NCBI GenBank assembly: GCA_013334225.1
Contig: JAAXXY010000007.1
Span: forward strand, 23,961 to 87,960
DNA: 64,000 nt
From: Chlorobiaceae bacterium
GTDB taxonomy: Bacteria; Bacteroidota; Chlorobiia; Chlorobiales; Chlorobiaceae
Reading direction: 5' to 3'
A program made the position numbers and the translations under genes. This document shows positions 50,155-59,448 of the stretch, in pieces (the first letter of the stretch is position 1; each line of letters begins with the position of its first letter). The notes beneath the pieces are model-generated. The model ran no database searches. It had not been told where the DNA came from and saw nothing but the letters and a program-made list of their open reading frames with translations.

Positions 50155-50850
50155 GTGACGGACCCAGTTATTCTCATTGTCGAGGATGACCAGAACCTTG
50201 GAAACCTTCTGGTTTACAATCTTGAAAAAGCAGGTTTTCACTGTCATCTATGCAGCAGCGGAGAAGAGGCGCTTCGCGACCTTTCACAGAGGAGTGTTGA
50301 CCTTGTGCTGCTCGATATCATGCTGCCCGGCATCGACGGTTTCGAAGTCTGCCGGAAAATAAGGCAGCATCAGCTTTACCGGGATATACCCATCATCATG
50401 CTCACGGCAAAGGGAGAGGAGATCGACAGGATCCTCGGTTTCGAGCTCGGCATCGACGACTATGTCGTCAAACCGTTCAGTCCCCGTGAACTGGCCCTGA
50501 GAATCCGCGCGATCCTCAAGCGTGACAGGCGCCATGGCGGAAGAGTGGCCGATATTCTCAGGGCGGGAGCTCTCGAAATCGATATGTCACGCCATACCGC
50601 GTCGCTCGACGGAAAAGAGCTGGTGCTTACCATGATGGAGTTCAAGCTGATGGCGGCGCTCCTTAAAAGGAAAGGGGAGGCCCAGTCGCGCGAGTCGCTC
50701 TTGAGCGACGTCTGGGATATCGACCGGAGCATCAATACCAGGACCATCGATACGCATATCACGAGGTTGCGTGAAAAACTCGGCGAGACCGGGAGCATGA
50801 TCAAAACAGTCAGGGGTTTCGGGTACAAACTCGAGGAAAACGGGAGCTGA
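50155..50850 (+). CDS. PhoB/OmpR-family response regulator
   Basis: 231 residues with a GTG start. The receiver domain has ILIVEDDQN, the phosphoacceptor Asp in LVLLDIMLPG, and the conserved Lys in DDYVVKPFSPREL. The C-terminal winged helix has MEFKLMAALLKRKGEAQSRESLLSDVW and TRTIDTHITRLREKLG...IKTVRGFGYKL. It forms a pair with the histidine kinase 4 bp downstream. A phosphate (PhoB) role is suggested by kinase architecture but no pho genes are nearby. Confidence 0.92.
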   Translation: MTDPVILIVEDDQNLGNLLVYNLEKAGFHCHLCSSGEEALRDLSQRSVDLVLLDIMLPGIDGFEVCRKIRQHQLYRDIPIIMLTAKGEEIDRILGFELGIDDYVVKPFSPRELALRIRAILKRDRRHGGRVADILRAGALEIDMSRHTASLDGKELVLTMMEFKLMAALLKRKGEAQSRESLLSDVWDIDRSINTRTIDTHITRLREKLGETGSMIKTVRGFGYKLEENGS

Positions 50851-50854
50851 AACC

Positions 50855-52633
50855 ATGCAGGTTAAAGCTTCGTTGAGGTTCGGCGCCATTACCGGTTCGG
50901 TCGTTTTTCTGTCGGCGGTCGTGAGCCTCTTCGTATTCGGGTTGCAGATGAAGGAGCGCATCCATGCCTCGGTCCGTGAGGAGCTTCGACGCAACCTTCT
51001 GTTCAATGCGGAATTGTTGTCGGACAAGCCTTCCGGATGGGATGACCCGGCGTTTCCTGAAGAGCGGGCACGTAAAATCGGCGAGGCGCTCGATGTCAGG
51101 GTTACTTTCATCGATACCGGCGGGCGGATTATCGGCGACTCATACCTCCCGTTCGAAAAACTGCATCTTGCCGAAAACCATGCCGACCGTCCTGAAGTCC
51201 GGGGTGCACTTGGAAAAGGTTTCGGAGAAGATTCCCGGCACAGCAGGACGGTAAGAGAGAAGATGCTTTATCTGGCTGTTCCGCTTGGCAAGGGAAAGCC
51301 TTATGCCATCATGCGTTTTGCCAAGCCGCTTTACAAGATCGGTATATTCAGCAGCGGCATCGAGGATGATATGGAACGGGCCCTCATCATAATGCTGGTT
51401 TTCTCAATTTTTTCAGGTGTCCTGCTCGCCGTTTTCTTCAGCCGGCCGCTCAGGGACCTGGCGGAAACGGCGGAAAAAAGAGTTCGCGGCGATTTCAGCG
51501 GCAGCGCGGCTGTCGATCACGGGGAGGAAACCGGGAGGATAGCCCGGGCAATAAACTATCTGAGCGATGAGATCAACCGGATGCGGTTCAGCGGGGAGTG
51601 GTACCGGGCGGCTTTTTCCGGTATCCGCGAAGCGGTGATCGTGACCGATGCCAATGGGGACATCATTCTTGTCAATCCGGCAGCGTCACGGAAATTCCGG
51701 ATCGAAGGCGCGATGCTCAAATCGAGGCCTGTAAAGGGCATCGGTGAAAGGGTGCTCCGTGAACTGCTCGAAAAAGTCCATTCCGAAAAGTCGATACTGC
51801 TGAAGGAAGAGTGTTCCATCCTGACCGACAAGGGAGTGCGCATCATGCAGGTCAGCACCATGCCCATCAGGAAAGATGAAAAATTTCAAGGCATGGTGTT
51901 CGTGCTCAACGACATCACCAGACTGCGCAATCTCGAACGCATGCGCAGGGATTTCGTTTCGAGTGTTTCACATGAACTGCGCACACCGCTCAGCAGCATC
52001 AAGGGATATACTGAAACATTGCTCGAAGGTGCCATCAGCGAACAGGAGCATGCAACGGCCTTTCTGCAGATCATCCTGCAGGAGAGCGAACAGCTGGAAG
52101 CCCTTGTGAATGATGTGCTCGATCTGTCGAAGATCGAATCGGGGCGTATTGAATACCACTTCAAACCGGTATCAATTGCAAACGCGGTCACCAGATCGGT
52201 CGATCTTCTCCGGCGTCAGATTGAACAAAAGGAGATCCGTCTCGATGTTACGATCCCTGAGGATCTTCCGTCGGTATTTGCAGATGAGGAATACCTCGAT
52301 ATTGTCGTTCGCAATCTGCTCGACAATGCCATCAAATATGTGGACGACCGGAACGGAAAAATCAGGATTTCTGCCTTCAGAAGCGGTGATAGCGTGCATC
52401 TCGATGTGGAGGATAATGGTATCGGCATTTCGACCCAGGACCTCGACCGCATTTTCGAGCGCTTCTACCGGGTCGACAAGGCCCGTTCACGCAAATCCGG
52501 GGGGACCGGGCTCGGGCTCTCGATCGTGAAGCACATCGTCCTTGCCCACAGAGGAAATATAACTGTCCGCTCCCGCCTGAACCAGGGTTCGGTGTTCAGC
52601 GTGGTCCTTCCTGTTGCGGCTGGTCATGAATAA
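50855..52633 (+). CDS. PhoR-like PAS sensor histidine kinase
   Basis: 592 residues. An N-terminal membrane helix (about 10-30) leads to a periplasmic sensor domain (about 31-170) and a second helix (178-200). HAMP (about 200-255), PAS (about 260-365), HisKA (FVSSVSHELRTPLSSIKGYTETLLEG, phospho-His in SHELRTP) and HATPase_c follow, with N, G1 and G2 boxes (DNAIKYV, DVEDNGIGI, GGTGLGLSIVKHIV). It autophosphorylates and passes phosphate to the regulator encoded just upstream. Confidence 0.92.
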   Translation: MQVKASLRFGAITGSVVFLSAVVSLFVFGLQMKERIHASVREELRRNLLFNAELLSDKPSGWDDPAFPEERARKIGEALDVRVTFIDTGGRIIGDSYLPFEKLHLAENHADRPEVRGALGKGFGEDSRHSRTVREKMLYLAVPLGKGKPYAIMRFAKPLYKIGIFSSGIEDDMERALIIMLVFSIFSGVLLAVFFSRPLRDLAETAEKRVRGDFSGSAAVDHGEETGRIARAINYLSDEINRMRFSGEWYRAAFSGIREAVIVTDANGDIILVNPAASRKFRIEGAMLKSRPVKGIGERVLRELLEKVHSEKSILLKEECSILTDKGVRIMQVSTMPIRKDEKFQGMVFVLNDITRLRNLERMRRDFVSSVSHELRTPLSSIKGYTETLLEGAISEQEHATAFLQIILQESEQLEALVNDVLDLSKIESGRIEYHFKPVSIANAVTRSVDLLRRQIEQKEIRLDVTIPEDLPSVFADEEYLDIVVRNLLDNAIKYVDDRNGKIRISAFRSGDSVHLDVEDNGIGISTQDLDRIFERFYRVDKARSRKSGGTGLGLSIVKHIVLAHRGNITVRSRLNQGSVFSVVLPVAAGHE

Positions 52634-52680
52634 AGATGTGAAAAGCTGCAGACAAAACATTTTCCTGAATATTCTGAAAC

Positions 52681-53373
52681 ATGATCATTCCACCTGAACG
52701 ATACGAGCCTGAACGGGTTGAACCGGCGAGGCTCGAGGGTTGGCTGAGTTTTTCACTTGATTTCTTTTCCGGTCCGGAACTGCAGAACCCCTATCTGGAT
52801 GTGACGCTGCAGCTCGATATTACGGAAGCTTTTGCCAGATATACTGCAATCAAGTCATCCTGCGGAAAGGGCACATTTTTCGCTTACCTCCTCTGGCATC
52901 TCGCCCGGACACTGCAATCCCACCCTTCGTTCAACCTCCGCCGTGCCGGCGAAGAGTGGTATTTACTGCATAATCCGCCGATTTTCATTCCCGTAGCTGT
53001 AGGAGGTGCAGTGCGTTTTCGTGAAATAGTGCTCGAGGATGTTTACCGGCAGGATTACCGGACGTTCATCGACGTTTATCTCGAAAAGCTTGCAATCGCT
53101 CGCAGGCCGGACGGAGATCCTGAAAATTCCACCGAGGTTTTCAATTTTGCACATTTCATCGGCAACCTGCCAAACCTGAGGTTCACAGGCTTGACGCTGC
53201 ACTGGCATCCGGTACAGATGCAGGGCCAGAGCTTTTTCTATTTCGGGCAGCGATACAGCGAAGGAGCACGTCTTCTGATGCCCTTGTCCGTTAAAATGCA
53301 TCATGCCTGCACAGATTTCTTTGTGCTCGATGAACTGATCACCGATTTCAACCTGCGATTGGCTGGGCAGTAG
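52681..53373 (+). CDS. Chloramphenicol acetyltransferase-fold (CatA-like) protein
   Basis: 230 residues of the CAT type. LEGWLSFSLDFFSGPELQNPYLDVTLQLDIT resembles the start of CatA, and the C-terminal active-site region reads SVKMHHACTDFFVLDEL. In true CatA the motif is HHxxxDG. Here the catalytic His and the Asp are kept but Gly is replaced by Phe. CoA-dependent acyl transfer to an unknown acceptor is inferred. Resistance to chloramphenicol should not be assumed. Confidence 0.78.
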   Translation: MIIPPERYEPERVEPARLEGWLSFSLDFFSGPELQNPYLDVTLQLDITEAFARYTAIKSSCGKGTFFAYLLWHLARTLQSHPSFNLRRAGEEWYLLHNPPIFIPVAVGGAVRFREIVLEDVYRQDYRTFIDVYLEKLAIARRPDGDPENSTEVFNFAHFIGNLPNLRFTGLTLHWHPVQMQGQSFFYFGQRYSEGARLLMPLSVKMHHACTDFFVLDELITDFNLRLAGQ

Positions 53374-53427
53374 ACTGTTTCCACCGGTAGTTCTGCAGGT
53401 GGATCTGTGTACAGGTTATCCGGCTGG

Positions 53428-53961
53428 TCAGGCCCCCCCCTGTCCGTTCGAGAGAAGTCCGGAAAGAGCTGCATCGCTGATGATTTTGCGGTGGAGCGGG
53501 ATACGGACTTCCGGCCTCAGGTCATGAGGGTAGAACCCCGCTTCGAAGAGTTCGTGGTTGATTGCGATGGAATTGTTGTCAACGATAACCTTGTAGGCGA
53601 TGACGAGCAGAGAGCCGTACATTTCCACTTCGCGGTGGTAAACACCGATCAGGCTGTCGATTTCGCCCCGGAGCGATGTCTCTTCATGCAGCTCCCGCAG
53701 GCAACCTTCATGCGGTTCTTCGCCCGCTTCGAGGAATCCCCCCGGGAGGGCCCATTCGTTGAATGCCGGATCATGAGCCCGTCTGACCAGCAGTAGTTCG
53801 TCGGCCCTGTTGACCGCATAAGCTACGGCGACAGGCAGGGGATTGATGTAATGTACCCATGAACAGGATGGGCAGAACTTCCGCTCCCGCCCGTCGACAA
53901 AACCTTGTTCAAGGGGATTTCCACAAATCGGACAAAAAAAGTAGAGTTTCATCCTGCGCAA
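53428..53961 (-). CDS. NUDIX hydrolase with zinc ribbon
   Basis: 177 residues. The N-terminal zinc ribbon (CPICG...CPSCSWVHYINP) is followed by a NUDIX domain with GGFLEAGEEPHEGCLRELHEETSLRGEI (box GX5EX7REUXEEXGU). The zinc ribbon plus NUDIX architecture is shared with NudC-like and ADP-ribose/NADH pyrophosphatases, but the substrate cannot be told. MKLYF at 53952 is an alternative start. Confidence 0.88.
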   Translation of the reverse strand: MRRMKLYFFCPICGNPLEQGFVDGRERKFCPSCSWVHYINPLPVAVAYAVNRADELLLVRRAHDPAFNEWALPGGFLEAGEEPHEGCLRELHEETSLRGEIDSLIGVYHREVEMYGSLLVIAYKVIVDNNSIAINHELFEAGFYPHDLRPEVRIPLHRKIISDAALSGLLSNGQGGA

Positions 53962-54028
53962 GAAACTTTTAATAACAGCGTTTCATTTACAAGGGAAAAC
54001 ATATCAATAATTGAAATAAGTTTCATTC

Positions 54029-54505
54029 ATGTCAGCAAAATTACTTGAACCGGGTCTGCCTGCACCTTCATTTACTGCAAAGGACCAGGACGGCAAGACA
54101 GTTTCCCTCGAAGAGTACCGCGGAAAGAAGGTTCTGCTGTATTTTTATCCGAAGGACGACACCCCGGGATGTACTGCCGAAGCTTGCGCTTTTCGCGATA
54201 ATTTGCCTAAATTCAGCTTGTCAGGGGTTGATGTGCTTGGCGTAAGTGTTGATGATGAAGGAAAACACAGGAAGTTTGCCGACAAGTTCCAGCTTCCGTT
54301 CAGGCTGGTGGCCGACACGGACAGGAATATTGTTGAAGCATATGGTGTATGGGGTCTAAAGAAATTTATGGGACGTGAATACATGGGCACCAACCGCGTC
54401 ACTTACCTGATCGATGAACAGGGGGTGATTGAAAAGGTCTGGCCGAAAGTGAAGCCGGCCCAGCATGCTGAGGAGGTGCTCGATTATCTTCAGAAAAAAA
54501 CCTGA
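54029..54505 (+). CDS. bcp: Thioredoxin-dependent thiol peroxidase (Bcp/PrxQ)
   Basis: 158 residues of the AhpC/TSA fold. The peroxidatic Cys48 in PKDDTPGCTAEAC is followed by the resolving Cys53, the atypical 2-Cys spacing of BCP/PrxQ. FRLVADTDRNIVEAYGVWG and NRVTYLIDEQGVI are typical. It reduces peroxides in the cytoplasm. yqgE follows 9 bp downstream. Confidence 0.95.
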   Translation: MSAKLLEPGLPAPSFTAKDQDGKTVSLEEYRGKKVLLYFYPKDDTPGCTAEACAFRDNLPKFSLSGVDVLGVSVDDEGKHRKFADKFQLPFRLVADTDRNIVEAYGVWGLKKFMGREYMGTNRVTYLIDEQGVIEKVWPKVKPAQHAEEVLDYLQKKT

Positions 54506-54514
54506 AAAAATCGA

Positions 54515-55078
54515 ATGGTTAACGAATTTGAAAAACTCGAAGCCGGAAAACTTCTGCTTGCTTCAGCCAATCTTCTTGAATCGAATTTCAAGCGGACTGT
54601 AATGATCATTTGCGAGCATAACGATAAAGGGTCGCTCGGTTTTATCCTGAACCGCCCGATGGAATTCAAGGTCTGCGAAGCAATTACCGGGTTTGAGGAG
54701 ATAGAAGAGTTGCTGCACATGGGAGGCCCGGTGCAGGTCGATAGCGTGCACTTTCTCCATACGAGGGGGGATGTGATCGACGGTTCCTTTGAAGTTCTTC
54801 CAGGCCTGTTCTGGGGGGGCGACAAGGACCAGTTGAGCTTTCTTATCAATACCGGCGTTATCCTTCCGTCCGACGTCCGCTTTTTCCTCGGCTATGCCGG
54901 CTGGACTGCCGGGCAGCTCGAGACCGAGTTCGAAGAGGGTGCCTGGTATACCGCTGACGCTTCGAAGGAAATCGTTTTCAGCGATGCATACGAGAGGATG
55001 TGGAGCCGTACGGTCCGTTCGAAAGGCGGCGAATACCAGATTATCGCTAATTCTCCCGAACTTCCCGGGCTCAACTGA
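54515..55078 (+). CDS. YqgE/AlgH family protein
   Basis: 187 residues with the family pattern EKLEAGKLLLASANLLESNFKRTVMIICEHNDKGSLGFILNRPM, GGPVQVDSVHFLH, and FFLGYAGWTAGQLETEFEEGAW. It is a widespread conserved protein (UPF0301) without an agreed biochemical role. It is probably cotranscribed with bcp. Confidence 0.92.
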   Translation: MVNEFEKLEAGKLLLASANLLESNFKRTVMIICEHNDKGSLGFILNRPMEFKVCEAITGFEEIEELLHMGGPVQVDSVHFLHTRGDVIDGSFEVLPGLFWGGDKDQLSFLINTGVILPSDVRFFLGYAGWTAGQLETEFEEGAWYTADASKEIVFSDAYERMWSRTVRSKGGEYQIIANSPELPGLN

Positions 55079-55194
55079 CCTCTTTTGACAAGTCATCCCC
55101 GCCCGGGAATTAAAAGGGTGGGGATGATGTTGTTCTTTAGGCTGAAAAAGCATATATACAATTGCTTCCAAGCATTATTGTTCTTTGTAAATCT

Positions 55195-55593
55195 GGGGAT
55201 GACAGGCTTTCGACAGGGCATGTGTGATATTGAGTTGCACTCCGAGTTTCAGCATGGATGGACTCGTTAAAGAAGTCTATGTACCTATTAGATGCAGACG
55301 ATCATTCGTATGCAATGGCTGCCTGATTAGCAAAAGTTAACTCACCAGCCATCGTCCGACCGGGGGATGCGCTTACTCTGAATCCGGCGGATGGCATAAC
55401 CCGCGCTTGAGCTTCGGCTCGCGCAAGTAGGCTCCTTCTTCTTTTTCCCTGGAAAGGGGAAGGGTAAACACAGGGATAGTGAAACGGCCTTTACAGGTGT
55501 AGTTCCGTTTCACGAAACACCGAACACCTGAGATGAGTGTGGTAGCTTCATAGAGCAATGTTCTGGACGCGGGTTCGAGTCCCGCCATCTCCA
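55195..55593 (+). ncRNA. ssrA: Transfer-messenger RNA (tmRNA)
   Basis: The 5' end GGGGATGACAGGCTTTCGAC and the 3' end GGTTCGAGTCCCGCCATCTCC form the tRNA-like domain: acceptor GGGGATG/CATCTCC (one G-U pair), T arm GCGGG/CCCGC. The tag frame reads ADDHSYAMAA then TGA (55294-55326), very close to the Chlorobaculum tag. Pseudoknot stretches fill the middle. CCA is not fully encoded. It rescues stalled ribosomes with SmpB. Track ORFs 55373-55594 and 55558-55800 lie in it and are not genes. Confidence 0.93.
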
Positions 55594-55627
55594 CTTTTGA
55601 CCTATCCGGTAGCCTCCGGAAAAGTCC

Positions 55628-55664
55628 GGAAACCCTTGAGAAATCAGGGTTTTCCGTGTTTTAT
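55628..55664 (+). terminator. Intrinsic terminator after ssrA
   Basis: GGAAACCCT and AGGGTTTTCC pair around TGAGAAATC, followed by GTGTTTTATT, 35 bp after the tmRNA 3' end. The rest of the 455-bp gap up to the PAS gene shows no gene, only a small AGTACC/GGTACT hairpin near 55901. Confidence 0.7.
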
Positions 55665-56048
55665 TCGCTGTGTTGACTCAGGTGTTATTTACCGTGCAGT
55701 TGGCGTAAAGTTTTCTGAATTTAAGGCACCTCAATCAATTTCTTCTGAATCTCGATTGCAGCGTTGTCAAGACACGCAGGGATCGAAATCCTCATCCTGA
55801 AAACTTTCGGGACTCCGGTTTTGGAGTTTATCACGATAAGATCGGGACACCGTCTGCCTTGCACTCGTGCTTCTCACTACAATAAATACAATAAATAGAA
55901 GTACCCTGTAGTGGTACTGTGAGGCGGTCAATTTCCATCTTATTTGAACTATCAGAAAAACATATATCAGTTTTTTATGTAAGTTGCAATTGTATCCCGT
56001 CTCGTAACCTGTTTCACAATCTATCTTTAAACATATCCCTGAATCACG

Positions 56049-57563
56049 ATGTCATTCAGTAATAATGCTTTTTTCCTGTTAAAGGATTACTCTGAATCTG
56101 CGTTCATCATCGATATTCAAGGCACCATCCTTGAAGCAAACTCAGTTGTAATTTCCAGATTTTTCAACGATCTCGGTGATGTTCACGGCATGAACGTATT
56201 TGATCTAATATCAAACGTATTTCATGAGCCGGAACTTGCGGTCAGCCGAAAAGCCATGGTAGATAAGGTAGTTTCAACGGGACAGTATCACATTTTCGAT
56301 GACGAATCATTAGGTCGTGTTTTACGAAACTCCATATACCCTATAAAAAATTCGGAAGGGAACACCGCCCGACTTCTGATTATTGTCCAGGACATTACTG
56401 CACAGGTCCTGGCTGAGAAACAGGCCAGGAAAACAGAGGGTGTCTACAAAGCGCTTATCGACGCTATTCCCGGCTCCGTTTTTGTCCTGGACAAAGAGTG
56501 CCTTATACATAGCAGTAATGATTTTGCCATTGAGCTGTTCAGTGATCACACAGGAAAAATTCAGCACAATGATTTTTTCGATCTCATATTCGAAGAAGAT
56601 CGTGAAAATTTAAAAGAGAAATTGACTGAGCTTTTCAATTCTGGTTTCATTGAGGCTGATGAAGTAAGGATGCATACTCATGGTAACCGAAAAAGGTACG
56701 ACTGGTTCAGCATCAACGCCCAAAGAGCAGTGATCGGCACTAACGAATATCTTGTACTTGTCTGTATCGATATCAATCGGCAGAAACATGACGAAGCGCG
56801 ACTGATCGGGTACAGAAAATGGATGGTCATGGCGATGGAATCCGGTAATACGGGGCTCTGGGACTGGAATGTCAAAACAGATGAAGCCCTTTGGTCAAAC
56901 AAAATATGGGATCTCTATGGAATAAAAAAAGTATCGGGACAACATCCATCCTTTAAACTCTGGGAAACATCCGTTCATCCCGATGACAAGGAGGCGGTTA
57001 TCGGAGCTCTGAAGCAGGCTGTTAAACTACTGGCTGATTTGAATATCGAATATCGTGTTGTTCATCCGAACGGCTCGATTTCCTGGGTGCTGGTTAATGG
57101 AAAACCGGTCTTTAACTCCAGGGGGGAGGCACATCGATATTGCGGGATTGTAATAGATATAACGGATCAAAAGCAATTGGGAGAAGAGATTCACCTGACA
57201 CGAGAACTTCTTAATCAGGCACTTGAGAAATTACACATCGGATGGTTTCACACGAGCCTGAAGGACTATTCGACTATCAGAACGCTTGAGCATGCCCGGA
57301 TTTTCGGCTACGATACCCTGAATTCCGACTGGTCTTTAAGTGAATTTTTCAAACACATTGATATTGAGGATCGGGAAAGGGTCCAGAAGCAACTGTTCGA
57401 CTCAATAGCAAACCACAAAGATTTTATCGTTGAATGTCAAATCAGGAAAGCTGATGGCGAAAAGCGCAGGATTTGGGCCTCAGCGTCCCTTCAGTATGAT
57501 AAAGACGGAAATGTTACTCATATTCTGGGCATAGTACAGGATATCACTGATCGATTGTCTTGA
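56049..57563 (+). CDS. Multi-PAS domain protein without output domain
   Basis: 504 residues. Four PAS/PAC units lie in tandem (about 10-125, 130-250, 255-380, 390-504). Typical PAC ends are LLIIVQDIT, LVLVCIDINRQKH, YCGIVIDITDQKQL and ILGIVQDITDRLS. The third has the W-x-W-N PAS_3 look (TGLWDWNVKTDEALWSNKIWDLYG). The protein stops right after the last PAC, where a histidine kinase or GGDEF domain would normally follow. Nothing resembling one follows in any frame. It is either a truncated sensor kinase or a free-standing ligand-binding protein. Confidence 0.82.
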   Translation: MSFSNNAFFLLKDYSESAFIIDIQGTILEANSVVISRFFNDLGDVHGMNVFDLISNVFHEPELAVSRKAMVDKVVSTGQYHIFDDESLGRVLRNSIYPIKNSEGNTARLLIIVQDITAQVLAEKQARKTEGVYKALIDAIPGSVFVLDKECLIHSSNDFAIELFSDHTGKIQHNDFFDLIFEEDRENLKEKLTELFNSGFIEADEVRMHTHGNRKRYDWFSINAQRAVIGTNEYLVLVCIDINRQKHDEARLIGYRKWMVMAMESGNTGLWDWNVKTDEALWSNKIWDLYGIKKVSGQHPSFKLWETSVHPDDKEAVIGALKQAVKLLADLNIEYRVVHPNGSISWVLVNGKPVFNSRGEAHRYCGIVIDITDQKQLGEEIHLTRELLNQALEKLHIGWFHTSLKDYSTIRTLEHARIFGYDTLNSDWSLSEFFKHIDIEDRERVQKQLFDSIANHKDFIVECQIRKADGEKRRIWASASLQYDKDGNVTHILGIVQDITDRLS

Positions 57564-58323
57564 TACCAAATGTGATTTTACTCACACAAGGATTCAGCGA
57601 AGCATCTCCAAACATATCTGCTGGCGTTCGCACTGTTGCTGCGGGATTTGAGGGCGGTACCGGGGTAGTGATTATACACTGCAGGGACATAGTGATCCTG
57701 ACAAATTGGGAACTGCCTGCAATCGATCGAAACATTTCGATGAGCGACGAAGGATGATACAGACCTGGGTTGATTATCTGGAGAAGCTGACGGTCAGTAC
57801 GGAGCGGATGTTAAGACTGTGATGAATTTGCCTGGACAGAAAAAAATGCAAACAATACTCGTTTACCTGTATGCGTTCGATGAGGACATGAGGGCTGGGG
57901 TTGAATGGATTTGAATAAAGACGTATCAGCTCACAGTCTCTGAAATTTAGACATCTCACCTTACTGCATGCAGCATGCCTTTCCGGCAATGCTGCTGACT
58001 GCAGGCACACTGTTGTATATGGTTTCTGATATGCTGGACCATGTTCGATAAAGATGACAGCGGTGTATTTGAAGTTCCTCGATTCTGCGGTATCTGAGGC
58101 TTCAGAGTGAATGCGAATCGATATGCCGACAACTCAGACTGTTCCGTTACGGATGGTCAAGGTAGGAGGATAATTTGGTTAAAAGTTGTGTTGATTTCCA
58201 TAAAATGAAGTTATATATACTGCTATATTACTTTAAAAAGCATGTTTTTAAGAACTAATCACAATTCTTTTGTGTCTATTAACTGCAATACTTAACTTAT
58301 AAGTGAAATAACGAGGTTTTAAG
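57564..58323. other. 760-bp region without a supported gene
   Basis: Between the PAS gene and the toxin-antitoxin pair. Short frames (57560-57757, 57774-58010) show no family features and their composition looks noncoding. The last 150 bp are AT-rich and probably hold the promoter of the next operon. Confidence 0.35.
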
Positions 58324-58332
58324 ATTGTACCT

Positions 58333-58788
58333 GTGGATTTCGGCGATGCTGGTTCTATCTATACTATTCAGTTTCAGGGGGAAAATCAGACAGAATTTGA
58401 CAAGTTCCTTGAAAATAAATGGGTACATGAAGAAGAAGAATCTCTTGAAAGGCTTCTTGCAAAGCTCAAATCCATGTCAACCATTTGGGGTTTTCCCGAT
58501 GGGATGTTCAAGGTAAAGGAAGGGAAGTTTTCTGATTACGTTGTGGCTTTACGTGAAGGCAAGTTACGTCTTTATTGCTTGCGAATCGAGGATGTTCTGC
58601 TTGTTACAGGTAATGGTGGATGTAAGACCTCAAGGACGTATCAGCAGGATCCTCATTTGCATAGTTCGGTCAAGGATTTACAGATGGTGCACAAGGTCAT
58701 CATGAGCAGGATTGCTACCGGCAGGACTCATGTCGATCGCATTACAGGGGTGTTGCGAGGTTCTCTTAATTTCTATACAGATAAATAG
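58333..58788 (+). CDS. Putative toxin of a type II toxin-antitoxin pair
   Basis: 151 residues, mixed alpha/beta. It contains KLRLYCLRIEDVLLVTGNGGCKTSRTYQQDP, loosely like the RelE/HigB-type core where a strand pair precedes a basic segment. I do not recognise the family with certainty. The assignment leans on the HTH gene that follows after 2 bp. The track start is a GTG. An in-frame ATT at 58324 is better spaced from the ribosome site GAGG (58310) and would add three residues, so the start may be unusual. Confidence 0.5.
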   Translation: MDFGDAGSIYTIQFQGENQTEFDKFLENKWVHEEEESLERLLAKLKSMSTIWGFPDGMFKVKEGKFSDYVVALREGKLRLYCLRIEDVLLVTGNGGCKTSRTYQQDPHLHSSVKDLQMVHKVIMSRIATGRTHVDRITGVLRGSLNFYTDK

Positions 58789-58790
58789 TT

Positions 58791-59102
58791 ATGTCGATAT
58801 CGCCTTTTCAGAAGCTTGTTGAGAGCATTCCCCCGGTTACAAGGAGGTATGTTAATCGGCAGGTTGGATTAGCTGCTACTGTTGCAGAGGTACTGAAATC
58901 AAAGGGGATGACCCAGCGAGAACTTGCCGAAAAAATCGGGAAGAAAGAGTCTTATATCAGCCGGATTTTGTCAGGCTATGCCAATACGACCCTGAAGACG
59001 ATTTCCGAACTGGAAGAAGCTTTGGGAGAGGATATTATCAGTTTTAATCTTCAGAGAAACGTTGCCAGACAAAGCCCGGTGATCATGATGAATGAGGATT
59101 GA
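58791..59102 (+). CDS. XRE-family HTH antitoxin (HigA-like)
   Basis: 103 residues. The HTH_3 domain reads VAEVLKSKGMTQRELAEKIGKKESYISRILSGYANTTLKTISELEEALGEDII. The N-terminal arm (VTRRYVNRQVGLAATVAEVL) is common in antitoxins that pair with an upstream toxin. It starts 2 bp after the preceding stop, suggesting translational coupling and autorepression of the pair. Confidence 0.78.
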   Translation: MSISPFQKLVESIPPVTRRYVNRQVGLAATVAEVLKSKGMTQRELAEKIGKKESYISRILSGYANTTLKTISELEEALGEDIISFNLQRNVARQSPVIMMNED

Positions 59103-59338
59103 GCTTGTCACTCTGCCATCTGCATTCAGACAAGACTACGTATAAACGTCATTATGTTGCGAAGTATGTCCTGAGGCTGTTCTGTGAATCTGCATAGCGG
59201 CGAGAAGCCATCCGATCCCTTCATCCCGATGGAATTGCCTGCGTATACGAGCCATCAGCAAAATCTCCTTTTTTACAAAAATGTGATAATTCAGTCCACC
59301 GAACACGTCTTTACCGGGATTTGGCTTCTATCCGTCCC

Positions 59339-59448
59339 AATTCCGTATATTGCGCGTAGTAGTGTCCCGACCATTCCATAATCATAGAATCTCGGAAATG
59401 ATGGCATTCCTGCTTATACCTTATCCGAGCACAAAACAGTAACCCGTT
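59339..59448 (+). repeat. Upstream block, copy 1, of the pentapeptide-TIR family
   Basis: Contains ATTCCGTAT, CGTAGTAG, then after a diverged stretch CTTATCCGAGCAC, ACAGTAACC and the gene start. It is the most diverged of three related blocks placed directly before each pentapeptide-TIR gene. The rest of the 59103-59448 gap contains no supported gene. Confidence 0.6.

Noticed and set aside
55373-55800. Two ORFs (55373-55594 minus, 55558-55800 plus)
   Set aside because: Both lie in or run out of the tmRNA gene; the apparent tRNA 3' end at 55565-55593 is the tmRNA acceptor, not a separate tRNA.
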